Shown here: positions 1 to 5,495 of the stretch, one piece after another
Numbering within the stretch: position 1 is the stretch's first letter
Layout: each line of letters begins with the position of its first letter
NCBI GenBank assembly: GCA_964505325.1
Contig: CAZDHT010000301.1
Coordinates: 1 to 5,819, forward strand
Reading direction: 5' to 3'
Length of the DNA: 5,819 nt
From: CAZDHT01 sp964505325
Lineage (GTDB): Bacteria; Planctomycetota; PUPC01
The notes under the pieces: model-generated
The model's input: only the letters and a program-made list of their open reading frames with translations
The model's database searches: none
What the model was told of the DNA's origin: nothing
Program-made: the position numbers and the translations under genes

Positions 1-130
1 GTTCAGTGCTTCTATCAGTGTGTATCTGTGTCTATCTGTGGCAAGTTCCTTCGTGCCTCTTTGTGTCTTCGTGCCTTGGTGGTAGGGTAGCAGGCGACCT
101 CAGCACGAAGAAACCAAGGCAGCACAAAGG
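1..130. repeat. Word-like low-complexity repeat region
   Basis: The word TATCTGTG occurs twice at 23-40, followed by alternating CTTTGTG, CTTCGTG and CCTTGG words up to about 84. The same words return in inverted order at about 104-130 (CACGAAG, CCAAGG, CACAAAG), making an imperfect inverted arrangement. A related TTCGTCTGTGTC word lies at 631-642, just before the HNH gene. Motifs of this kind are often dispersed in intergenic regions of large bacterial genomes (general knowledge, not searched). Open frames across this stretch on both strands are repetitive and resemble no protein, so I treat it as noncoding. Confidence 0.4.
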
Positions 131-357
131 GACCGCCGGGAGGGTCCTGACGGTCAGCGCTCGCTTCTGTAGCCGGCCTGACTGCCGTCCTGGCGGGCGG
201 AACGGGGCGGGGCTGCCATTCCGGCACGTCGAGACGGGGTGACGGGGAGCGGCCCGCGGGGTGCGGCGCGTAAGCTGCTGTCTCGCAACAGGCTGCACAA
301 TCTGAAAAAACTTTTTGGCGGGGCGGCCGTTTGGCATGGGATTTGCTGTATAGCGAG
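131..357. other. Noncoding stretch without recognised features
   Basis: This GC-rich stretch contains no ORF with protein-like composition, no recognisable RNA gene and no convincing promoter. The only notable spot is an A6/T5 run near 304-316. Frames running through it on the minus strand are open only because GC-rich repeats lack stop codons. Confidence 0.4.
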
Positions 358-402
358 GCAATCCCGAAGAACGCAATCCAGAAGAACGCAATCCCGAAGA
401 AC
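358..402. repeat. Three tandem copies of a 15-bp unit
   Basis: The unit GCAATCCCGAAGAAC is repeated head to tail at 358-372, 373-387 and 388-402. The middle copy has a single C-to-A change. The array stops 4 bp before the 42-bp tandem array, so two unrelated short-period arrays are adjacent. The period is a multiple of three, which keeps spurious reading frames open through it. Confidence 0.8.
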
Positions 403-406
403 TCGC

Positions 407-570
407 CACGGCCTGCCCTGAGCGAGCAACGTGAGCCGAAGGGATGAACACGGCCTGCCCTGAGCGAGCAACGCGAGCCGAAGGGATGGACACGGCCTGC
501 CCTGAGCGAGCAACGTGAGCCGAAGGGATGGACACGGCCTGCCCTGAGCGAGCAACGTGAGCCGAAGGGG
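407..570. repeat. Four tandem copies of a 42-bp unit
   Basis: Units begin at 407, 449, 491 and 533 with exact 42-bp spacing; the last is cut short near 570. The core contains GCCCTGAGCGAGCAACGTGA followed by GCCGAAGGG. Copies differ by one T/C change at 474 and an A/G change near the unit end. On the minus strand all three frames are open through the array because 42 is divisible by three and the unit lacks stops there, giving false proteins with a 14-residue period. The core resembles a dispersed bacterial intergenic repeat (from memory). There are no CRISPR-like variable spacers. Confidence 0.9.
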
Positions 571-577
571 GATGTAG

Positions 578-596
578 GCCGGCTCTGCGAGCCGGC
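578..596. other. GC-rich hairpin
   Basis: GCCGGCT at 578-584 is the exact complement of AGCCGGC at 590-596, with loop CTGCG. It follows the 42-bp array directly and lies about 80 bp upstream of the HNH gene. No T-run follows on either side, so it is not a classical terminator. Its shape (GTAGG, then a GC-rich stem around GCGAGCC) recalls the palindrome at 5609-5636. Confidence 0.55.
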
Positions 597-665
597 GGGC
601 CGCCTGCGGGGGCTGTCAGTTTCTTCAGTGTTCGTCTGTGTCAAAGCCGCGTGACCGTGGAGCCG

Positions 666-672
666 AAAGGAG
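666..672 (+). promoter_or_regulatory. Ribosome binding site of the HNH-type gene
   Basis: AAAGGAG lies 7 nt before the ATG at 680, a near-ideal Shine-Dalgarno arrangement. It decides the start in favour of ATG 680 over the in-frame GTG at 638, which lies inside the repeat-like TTCGTCTGTGTC word and has no ribosome binding site. Confidence 0.75.
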
Positions 673-679
673 CGGAGCT

Positions 680-1129
680 ATGTCCAGGGAAAGGCCACCT
701 GTGCCGAAGATGCTGACGTGCAGGAAGTGCGGCGCGCGGGGCGCGATCGAGGGGTTCGTGAGGGACAGGAGGACGCGGATCGGCTACCGGCAGGTGTGCA
801 AGGCGTGCGAGCGTGCGAGGAGCAGGGAACGCTTCAAGCAGCGCCGGCACGGCAAGTCGAAGTACCGGCACGGCAGGCCAAGCCGGGAGTACCTTCGCCG
901 GAAGGCGCGGACGCAGTACGCGATCCGCCGAGGGATCCTGCGCCGTCCCGGCCGCTGCGATGTCTGCGGCAAGGTGTGCAAGCCGCACGCTCACCACTTG
1001 AGCAAGGCGGACCTGGACGTGACGTGGCTGTGTGCGCTCTGTCACAGCCGCTGGCACAGGGTGATGGGAGACGGGCGGGTTTACCGGTGGTGCGAGGACG
1101 GGCCCTGGCGGGCGCACATTGCGCGATAG
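680..1129 (+). CDS. HNH-type endonuclease-like zinc protein
   Basis: The 149-residue product is Arg/Lys-rich with two Cys clusters. The N-terminal module pairs C14-x2-C17 with C40-x2-C43 (TCRKCG and QVCKACERAR), a zinc-ribbon pattern seen at the start of some phage endonuclease VII-like/HNH proteins. A basic linker (about 44-90) follows. The C-terminal module has C93-x2-C96, H105-H106 and WLCALCHSRWH with C118, C121, H122 and H126, closely matching the HNH module 'HH...LDVxWLCxxCHxxxH' of phage and mobile-element proteins. Nucleic-acid binding or nicking is inferred from the family. The start at 680 is chosen for its ribosome binding site. The gene stands alone between repeats, convergent with the nrd operon, with no phage structural genes nearby, so it may be a solitary mobile or domesticated nuclease. 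Activity is uncertain; a binding-only role is possible. Confidence 0.75.
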   Translation: MSRERPPVPKMLTCRKCGARGAIEGFVRDRRTRIGYRQVCKACERARSRERFKQRRHGKSKYRHGRPSREYLRRKARTQYAIRRGILRRPGRCDVCGKVCKPHAHHLSKADLDVTWLCALCHSRWHRVMGDGRVYRWCEDGPWRAHIAR

Positions 1130-1163
1130 GCGGCATGGTTCACTCGCCGCAGGGCGCGGATAC

Positions 1164-1308
1164 GGATATTCAGGACAGGCGGCGTTCTTGGGCGAGGGAC
1201 ATGGGCGTGTTGTGTGTTGACACGGTCGGGGCGAGAGGTGTCGGGGCGTCATGATGTGCGAGGCTCAGGATGGGACTCCGCAGAAAACGGTGGCTGTCCC
1301 GAATATCC
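1164..1308. repeat. Decayed inverted repeat in the convergent gap
   Basis: GGATATTCAGGACAGGC at 1164-1180 matches the reverse complement of 1292-1308 at 15 of 17 positions. Weaker similarity continues inward for about 20 more bases. The arms enclose about 110 bp with no gene. It could be a decayed foldback or MITE-like element, or a long-range structure at the shared 3' ends of the converging transcripts. Chance is possible. Confidence 0.35.
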
Positions 1309-1327
1309 CTGGTGGAACACTGTGTTG

Positions 1328-1351
1328 GGGCGCCGGTACTCCCCGGCGCCC
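1328..1351 (-). terminator. Strong hairpin after the redoxin gene, possible terminator
   Basis: GGGCGCCGG at 1328-1336 pairs perfectly with CCGGCGCCC at 1343-1351 around a 6-nt loop. It begins 11 nt downstream of the redoxin stop codon, as expected for the 3' end of the nrdR-nrdD-redoxin transcript. No U-tract follows in either direction, so it may stabilise or pause the RNA rather than act as a classical intrinsic terminator. It could serve both converging transcripts. Confidence 0.5.
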
Positions 1352-1362
1352 GCGCGTGGCCG

Positions 1363-1641
1363 TCAGGCTTGCAGTGAGGTCCGCAGGAACTCGCTGCTGG
1401 GGACTTCGCCGTCCCACCTTGCGATGGTGTCGTCACTCCCCTCTATGATGGTGGTCGGGACCTCCCACACGTCGCGGAACGCGCCTTCGCTCAGGCCGTC
1501 GAGGGTGTCCATATCCATGAAGACGACGGGGACTTCTCCGTCGAGGCCCCACTTGTTGATGTAGTGGCCGACCTTGTTCTTTGTCGTCTTGCACTTGACG
1601 CATCCTTCCTTGCCAAAGATGAGCACTTTCTTCTCGGCCAT
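1363..1641 (-). CDS. Thioredoxin/glutaredoxin-like redoxin
   Basis: This 92-residue protein has a thioredoxin-fold layout. A first beta strand (KVLIFGKEG) leads to the redox motif C14-V-K-C17 at the start of a basic helix. A second strand (VPVVFMDMD) follows, then VWEVPTTII with the typical cis-proline (P62) opposite the active site, and a C-terminal strand/helix. It is shorter than thioredoxin (about 105) and its CxxC is neither WCGPC nor the glutaredoxin CPYC, so it belongs to the diverse small redoxins. The ATG at 1641 follows AGGAGG; an upstream extension to 1734 lacks such support and would overlap nrdD. It lies 49 bp after nrdD on the same strand, so co-transcription is likely. Known biology: some class III reductases take electrons from thioredoxin or NrdH-like redoxins instead of formate. 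Serving as NrdD's reductant is an inference from context. Confidence 0.85.
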   Translation of the reverse strand: MAEKKVLIFGKEGCVKCKTTKNKVGHYINKWGLDGEVPVVFMDMDTLDGLSEGAFRDVWEVPTTIIEGSDDTIARWDGEVPSSEFLRTSLQA

Positions 1642-1650
1642 GCGAATCGC

Positions 1651-1656
1651 CCTCCT
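1651..1656 (-). promoter_or_regulatory. Ribosome binding site of the redoxin gene
   Basis: On the minus strand AGGAGG lies 9 nt before the ATG at 1641. It fixes the start of the redoxin and argues against the longer frame beginning at 1734 inside the nrdD 3' end. Confidence 0.75.
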
Positions 1657-1690
1657 CTCTCCTTGGTGTGATCTCCCGATCGGATTCCGT

Positions 1691-4129
1691 CTAGTCCCCG
1701 GCCGCCCCGGCGACCGCGCCTGCGACGGCGACACCTGCGTCTTGCTTCAGCGCGTACTCCCCTTTCTGCCGGTCATGAAGCTCGCCCAGCTTCGATTTGT
1801 TCCAGTTGTTGATTCGGCTGAAATACCCCACGATGCGCGTGATCCCATATACGTCTGCCGAGCCACACGCCGGACACGTCTCGTACAGGCCGACGGTCAT
1901 CTTGTGGCACGGCTTGCAGATGGTGAACTCGGGCGAGATGGTGAGCTGCGCGGCCTGCGTTTGGTAATAGGTCTTTTTCACCAGGCTGGCGATGCTGGCG
2001 GCGGAGGGCAGGTTCTCGCCCACGAACGCATGGATGATGGCGCCCGATTCGATCAGTTGATGGAACTTGCTCTGGAGGCGAATGCGGGTGAGCATGTCGA
2101 CGGGAGCGTCGGCGCGGAGATGGATGCTGTTGGTGTAGTAGTACTCGTCGTTCTCGATGTCTCCGCGGACGTACTCGCGCGCGCACGGGAAGTTGCGGAG
2201 GTCGATCTTGGCGAGGCGGCGGGCGGCGCTCTCGGCCGGGGATTCCTCCAGCGAGACTTTCATCCCGTGCTCCTTGCCCAGCTCCTTCGCCTTGAGGTTC
2301 ATGAACGCGACGATCTTGAGCCCGAGCTTCATCATGTCTTCGCCTTCGTGGAGCTCGCGGCCGGTTATGTATTGGAGGCACTCGTTCAGTCCGAGCAGCC
2401 CGATAATATAGGTGGACTGGTCGAGATCGATGTAGGGCCGGCCATCGCTCGCCACTTTGCCCACCTGCCAGAGGGGCATGTTGGGCGCCGACATCATCTG
2501 TGCGATGAATTTCCGCTTCTCCACGTGTGCCTGCATGGCGATCTGCATCATCGACTCGATCTCATGGTAGAGCTCGTCCATGTTGCCGTAGCCGGCGCGA
2601 TAGGCCGCCTGCGGGAGGTTGATGGTCACGTTCTGGAACCCGCAGAAGCGCATGCTTTCCAGATGCTTGAGCATGTGGTTGTCGCTGATCGTGGTCCGGA
2701 GCCTGCAGCAGGCGCTGAGGGTAACGTCGTCCCGGTCGAACACGAAGTACGGGCTGCCGTTTTCACTGGCCACCTGGCAGGCGTATTGGAACACGTCGTA
2801 CTGGCGGGGGTCGGTGAAGGTCTCTTCGGTGACGTGAAAATCGCACTTCGGGAAGGCGAACACGTGACCGTGTGTGTCTCCCTCGCGCCAGACGTCGAGC
2901 ATCGCCTTGGTGAATTTCATGGCCAGCTCTTCGTAGTCGCCATACGTCCTGCCGGTGGGCACCCCGCCCGGCCCGATGGCGTCGAGGTTTCTCATATAGG
3001 TGGGCACGCCGGTGTGGACGTTGAAATCGAGGAACAGCGTCTGGCCGCCGCGCGAGAAGGCGCTCTGTGAACCGGAGAAGATCAGGTGCTGGGCTTCCTG
3101 GCGCAGTTGCTTTTCAGTCATCCTCTCGAGATAGGGGGCGTAGAGGACGTTGATGTAGCCCACCCCGAGGGCGCCGGCGTAGTAAGCCTGCATCGATGCG
3201 AGAAACGTGTTGAGGTGTCCAGTAAGAGTGCGGGCGTGTTTCGCCGGCGCCGACGAGGTGTCCAGATTCTCCAGTGTCAAGCCGTATTTCTTCAGGTATT
3301 CGAGCGAATGCGACGAGCAGTACACGCGCGTCGGATAGCCGAGGTCGTGGACGTGGATCCCGCCCTGCCGGTGGGCCTCGGCCACCTCGTCGGAGAATAC
3401 GTTCTCCAGCGCGAACTGCTTCAAGACGTGCTCCGCTATCGTCAGGTTGATCGCTTCGGGATTGTTGGCGGTGATGTTGCTGTTCTCGTTGCTCTTCGAG
3501 AAGATGAGCTGGTCGAGATCGTACTTGGGGACGCCGATCATCGCCTGGCGTTTGAGGGAGCGCTCGTATCCCCTCTCAAACAGTTCGTTGTCGACCAGCT
3601 CCCGGATGAGGGTGGTGGAGATGCGCTGAATGCCGGAATTGAACACCTTCTTTTCGATGGCGCTTGCGATCTCATACGCAGCGGGCCCATCCAGCTCGGC
3701 CTCCTTCACCAGCGCATCGGCGATCCTGCTCTTGTCCCAACTGAGCAGTTCATCGCGCGAGCCGGGATCGACCAGCAGCGAGATGTCCGTCGTGTTCCGG
3801 TTGGCTCGGACCGGCTTCCTCACGCGCAGCAGGCCGCGCAGGCGCGCGCGCTTCTCCCGGTAGAGGATGTAGGCCTTGGCGGTTTTCGCGTGGCCGGTTT
3901 CGATCAGGGTCTTCTCCACGAGATCCTGGATGTCTTCGATGCCGGGAGGGTTCTGGTCGCTGTAGTTGTTCTCGAGGAACACGGTCACAATCTCGGCGAG
4001 ATCTTCCGCCTTCTGACGGTCTTCGCCGCCGACCGCGGTCGCGGCCTGGAAAATCGCATCGGCGATCTTGCTGTTGTCGAACGGGACATTTCTGCCGTCT
4101 CGCTTCACCACCTTGTGGAGTTCTGGCAT
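1691..4129 (-). CDS. nrdD: Anaerobic (class III) ribonucleoside-triphosphate reductase
   Basis: This 812-residue glycyl-radical enzyme reduces ribonucleoside triphosphates to dNTPs under anaerobic conditions. Residues about 4-97 form an ATP-cone (VVKRDGRNVPFD), the dATP/ATP overall-activity switch; residues about 128-215 (WDKSRIADAL to the RELVDNELFERGYE segment) look like a second, divergent cone-like helical region. The catalytic barrel follows: HVHDLGYPTRVYC with C271, the likely counterpart of the thiyl/active-site Cys near the start of the barrel; LSACCRL (C474/C475); and FCGFQNVTINLPQAAY. Near the C terminus, C738-x2-C741 and C752-x2-C755 form the structural zinc site, and RIVGYFSRINNWNKSK carries the glycyl-radical residue G768. 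An Ala/Val/Gly-rich tail ends the protein. AGGAGG at 4145-4140, inside the end of nrdR, lies 10 nt before the ATG; 5 bp separate the two genes, so they are one operon. The required activase NrdG is not in the window. The adjacent redoxin hints at thioredoxin-type rather than formate-type reduction (inference). Confidence 0.97.
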   Translation of the reverse strand: MPELHKVVKRDGRNVPFDNSKIADAIFQAATAVGGEDRQKAEDLAEIVTVFLENNYSDQNPPGIEDIQDLVEKTLIETGHAKTAKAYILYREKRARLRGLLRVRKPVRANRNTTDISLLVDPGSRDELLSWDKSRIADALVKEAELDGPAAYEIASAIEKKVFNSGIQRISTTLIRELVDNELFERGYERSLKRQAMIGVPKYDLDQLIFSKSNENSNITANNPEAINLTIAEHVLKQFALENVFSDEVAEAHRQGGIHVHDLGYPTRVYCSSHSLEYLKKYGLTLENLDTSSAPAKHARTLTGHLNTFLASMQAYYAGALGVGYINVLYAPYLERMTEKQLRQEAQHLIFSGSQSAFSRGGQTLFLDFNVHTGVPTYMRNLDAIGPGGVPTGRTYGDYEELAMKFTKAMLDVWREGDTHGHVFAFPKCDFHVTEETFTDPRQYDVFQYACQVASENGSPYFVFDRDDVTLSACCRLRTTISDNHMLKHLESMRFCGFQNVTINLPQAAYRAGYGNMDELYHEIESMMQIAMQAHVEKRKFIAQMMSAPNMPLWQVGKVASDGRPYIDLDQSTYIIGLLGLNECLQYITGRELHEGEDMMKLGLKIVAFMNLKAKELGKEHGMKVSLEESPAESAARRLAKIDLRNFPCAREYVRGDIENDEYYYTNSIHLRADAPVDMLTRIRLQSKFHQLIESGAIIHAFVGENLPSAASIASLVKKTYYQTQAAQLTISPEFTICKPCHKMTVGLYETCPACGSADVYGITRIVGYFSRINNWNKSKLGELHDRQKGEYALKQDAGVAVAGAVAGAAGD

Positions 4130-4134
4130 CGGTG

Positions 4135-4617
4135 CTACCCCTCCTCTTGTTTCTCGCGCGGCTGGCTCTTCTGCAGCAGCGGCCTCAACTCATCCAGGAA
4201 CTGATTCAAGTCTTTGAAATCTCTGTAGACAGATGCAAACCGCACGTAAGCGACGTGGTCGATGTCTCTCAACCTGGTCATGACCAATTCACCGATTGCG
4301 CCGGACGCAATCTCGTTGTCCGGCATCTTGCAGGCTTCGCGCTCGACCTCGTCCATGATGCCTTCGAGCACCGCCGCCGGCACTGGGCGTTTCTCGCAGG
4401 CTTTGGACATGCCCGCCAATACCTTCGCCCGGTCGAACGGGACCCGCGCGCCGTCTTTCTTCACCACCCGCAACAACACGTCTCCCACGCGCTCATACGT
4501 GGTGTACCGCTTGCCGCACGCGAGACACTCGCGGCGCCGCCGGATCGCAAAGCCGTCATCGGCAGACCGCGAATCGACCACCTTGTCGGTATCCGCTTTG
4601 CAGAAGGGACAATTCAT
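4135..4617 (-). CDS. nrdR: Transcriptional repressor NrdR
   Basis: This 160-residue protein has the normal NrdR length and architecture. An N-terminal zinc ribbon uses C3-x2-C6 (MNCPFC) and C31-x2-C34 (CLACGKRYTTYER), with the DNA-binding signature VVDSR and RRRREC between them. An ATP-cone starts near residue 49 (VVKKDGARVPFD). In the family, NrdR senses dATP/ATP through the cone, changes oligomeric state and represses ribonucleotide reductase operons by binding tandem NrdR boxes. The ATG at 4617 gives the canonical N terminus; a TTG at 4641 would add eight residues and has no ribosome binding site, but the ATG also lacks a clear one. It is first in an operon with nrdD and is preceded by a promoter with candidate NrdR boxes, which fits autoregulation. 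The basic/acidic tail after about 145 is variable in the family. Confidence 0.96.
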   Translation of the reverse strand: MNCPFCKADTDKVVDSRSADDGFAIRRRRECLACGKRYTTYERVGDVLLRVVKKDGARVPFDRAKVLAGMSKACEKRPVPAAVLEGIMDEVEREACKMPDNEIASGAIGELVMTRLRDIDHVAYVRFASVYRDFKDLNQFLDELRPLLQKSQPREKQEEG

Positions 4618-4717
4618 AGCATAGTACTGAACGGGCACCAATTCGGCGCCGGAAGGTTCACAAACCTCTTGTTATGTGAAGTTACGGCCCAGAGAATCCG
4701 TTCTATCGCCCGACCAA

Positions 4718-4796
4718 AGCCACAAAGGGCATAGTCCTAACCATAAGCTGCGCCATATAGTATGCTTTAGAACCGATAGCCCAACATCTTGTGGCT
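4718..4796 (-). other. Structured 5' leader of the nrdR transcript
   Basis: In RNA sense, AGCCACAA (4796-4789) is perfectly complementary to UUGUGGCU (4725-4718). Nested inside, GGGC can pair with GCCC, CUAA with UUAG, and CAUA with UAUG, so the whole stretch can form a long interrupted hairpin. Its first base coincides with the start site predicted from the promoter. No U-tract follows. I recognise no known riboswitch or tRNA. It may stabilise the mRNA or modulate translation of nrdR; function is unproven. Confidence 0.4.
4779..4794 (-). promoter_or_regulatory. Candidate NrdR box 2 (downstream site)
   Basis: Read on the minus strand, CCACAAGATGTTGGGC matches 11 of 16 positions of the NrdR-box consensus acaCwAtATaTwgtgt, including both halves of its core. 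It covers roughly +3 to +18 of the predicted nrdR transcript and lies exactly 16 bp from box 1. It also contains most of the 5' arm of the leader hairpin. Confidence 0.45.
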
Positions 4797-4802
4797 GAGG
4801 GA

Positions 4803-4840
4803 ATTATATCACACAATATCGTGGTGGCCAACTTTTTTTT
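4803..4840 (-). promoter_or_regulatory. Predicted sigma70-type promoter of nrdR-nrdD-redoxin
   Basis: On the minus strand the -35 hexamer TTGGCC (4831-4826) is separated by exactly 17 bp from a perfect -10 TATAAT (4808-4803). An A8 tract (4840-4833) lies just upstream of the -35, like an UP element. Further T- and A-tracts up to about 4870 could bend the DNA. The predicted start near 4796 gives a leader of about 179 nt. Both candidate NrdR boxes overlap or abut this promoter, fitting repression by NrdR. Confidence 0.7.
4811..4826 (-). promoter_or_regulatory. Candidate NrdR box 1 (between -35 and -10)
   Basis: CACCACGATATTGTGT on the minus strand matches 11 of 16 positions of the NrdR-box consensus. 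The downstream half ATATTGTGT matches all nine consensus positions, while the other half is poor. It fills the spacer between -35 and -10, so a bound repressor would block polymerase. A second site follows at the family-typical 16-bp separation. Confidence 0.55.
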
Positions 4841-4862
4841 GCGGATTTCGCCGAAAAAGCGG

Positions 4863-4892
4863 AAAAAAATCATCTGGCGCGAATGGCCGCCA
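4863..4892 (-). terminator. Weak possible terminator after dCMP deaminase
   Basis: Just after the deaminase stop codon, TGGCG (4892-4888) can pair with CGCCA (4879-4875) around an 8-nt loop, and a T7 run follows 5 nt later (4869-4863). The stem is short and the U-run is displaced, so termination would be leaky at best. The T-run may equally be part of the A/T-tract region upstream of the nrdR promoter. Read-through from the deaminase into nrdR is possible. Confidence 0.35.
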
Positions 4893-4894
4893 CC

Positions 4895-5356
4895 CTAACC
4901 GCCATTCCCGAAGGAGGTTATGACATCGACCCTGATCCCGGCCTGCCCAAGAAATTCTTTCGCCAAGTCGTCCGGATAGTCTCCGACGGTCACAATTCGC
5001 GTCACTCCGGCGTTAATGGCCATCTTGGCGCACAGCGAGCAGGGGTAGTCCGTCGCGTAAAGCGTTGCCCCCTCGGTAGATACGCCGAAGCTCGCGGCCT
5101 GAATAAACGCGTTCATCTCCGCGTGCAGCCCGCGGCACAATTCGTGCCTCTCCCCCGAGGGCACGTTCAGTTGCTCGCGCAGGCATCCGACCTCGTCGCA
5201 GTGCTTCAGACCGCGCGGCGCGCCGTTGTAGCCGGTGGCGAGAATGTGCTTGTCCCGCACGAGGATGGCGCCGACCTGCCGCCGCAGGCAAGTCGACCGC
5301 TCCGCCACCTGCCTGGTGATCTTCAGGAAGTATTCGTCCCAGCTCGGTCTGTCCAT
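4895..5356 (-). CDS. dCMP deaminase (ComEB-like)
   Basis: This 153-residue zinc enzyme deaminates dCMP to dUMP, the substrate of thymidylate synthase. The cytidine/deoxycytidylate deaminase signature is complete: H78-A79-E80 (HAEMNAF; H78 binds zinc, E80 shuttles protons) and P105-C106-x2-C109 (DYPCSLCAKM, the other zinc ligands). The segment TGYNGAPRGLKHCDEVGC and the following Cys/His-rich stretch to H78 are typical of the dCMP deaminase family (ComEB and phage T4 enzymes) and distinguish it from tRNA adenosine and guanine deaminases. The ATG at 5356 follows TGGAGG; upstream in-frame residues to 5497 run through a repeat and are not protein-like. It lies 277 bp upstream of nrdR on the same strand with its own predicted promoter; both genes serve dNTP supply. 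Family members can be regulated by dCTP and dTTP, which is not visible here. Confidence 0.95.
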   Translation of the reverse strand: MDRPSWDEYFLKITRQVAERSTCLRRQVGAILVRDKHILATGYNGAPRGLKHCDEVGCLREQLNVPSGERHELCRGLHAEMNAFIQAASFGVSTEGATLYATDYPCSLCAKMAINAGVTRIVTVGDYPDDLAKEFLGQAGIRVDVITSFGNGG

Positions 5357-5361
5357 CTGCG

Positions 5362-5367
5362 CCTCCA
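5362..5367 (-). promoter_or_regulatory. Ribosome binding site of dCMP deaminase
   Basis: TGGAGG on the minus strand lies 5 nt before the ATG at 5356. It selects this start over the longer frame to 5497, which would translate the inverted repeat at 5394-5495. Confidence 0.7.
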
Positions 5368-5393
5368 GAGCCCGACGGCGGCTGTGCTGCCGC

Positions 5394-5495
5394 GGGGAAA
5401 ACCGGGGCAGATAACTTTGTTTAGCCGGGCGACGGACAAGCAATGCGCCGAGCGGATCGGCCCGGCGCAAAAAGTTATCTGTCCCCGCTTTCCCC
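5394..5495. repeat. 102-bp inverted-repeat element in the deaminase leader
   Basis: The arm at 5394-5418 matches the reverse complement of 5471-5495 at 22 of 25 positions, including a perfect 11-bp CAGATAACTTT block. Nested inside, GCCGGGC (5424-5430) is perfectly complementary to GCCCGGC (5460-5466). The element has the architecture of a REP/BIME or small MITE. It sits between the predicted promoter and start codon of dCMP deaminase, so it would be transcribed and fold in the 5' leader. No target-site duplication is obvious. Confidence 0.7.

Noticed and set aside
407..570. CRISPR array
   Set aside because: The 42-bp units are directly contiguous with no variable spacers, and no cas gene is nearby.
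15..644. Long minus-strand frames (up to 209 residues) through the first 640 bases
   Set aside because: They translate the 15-bp and 42-bp tandem repeats, have a strict 14-residue period in every frame, lack ribosome binding sites and resemble no protein family.
718..1254. 178-residue plus-strand frame overlapping the HNH gene
   Set aside because: It is a frame-shifted shadow; the Cys/His zinc motifs and the ribosome binding site belong to the 680-1129 frame.
1574..4204. Long plus-strand frames of 498 and 372 residues antisense to nrdD
   Set aside because: They are complementary shadows of the high-GC nrdD and nrdR genes; their composition and lack of motifs contrast with the clear conserved residues on the minus strand.
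4718..4796. tRNA gene or cobalamin riboswitch in the nrdR leader
   Set aside because: The terminal stem and a GGTTCTAA word look tRNA-like, but no D-, anticodon- and T-arm order fits on either strand. A CCAC word near the start is not enough for a B12 box and the rest of the riboswitch core is absent.
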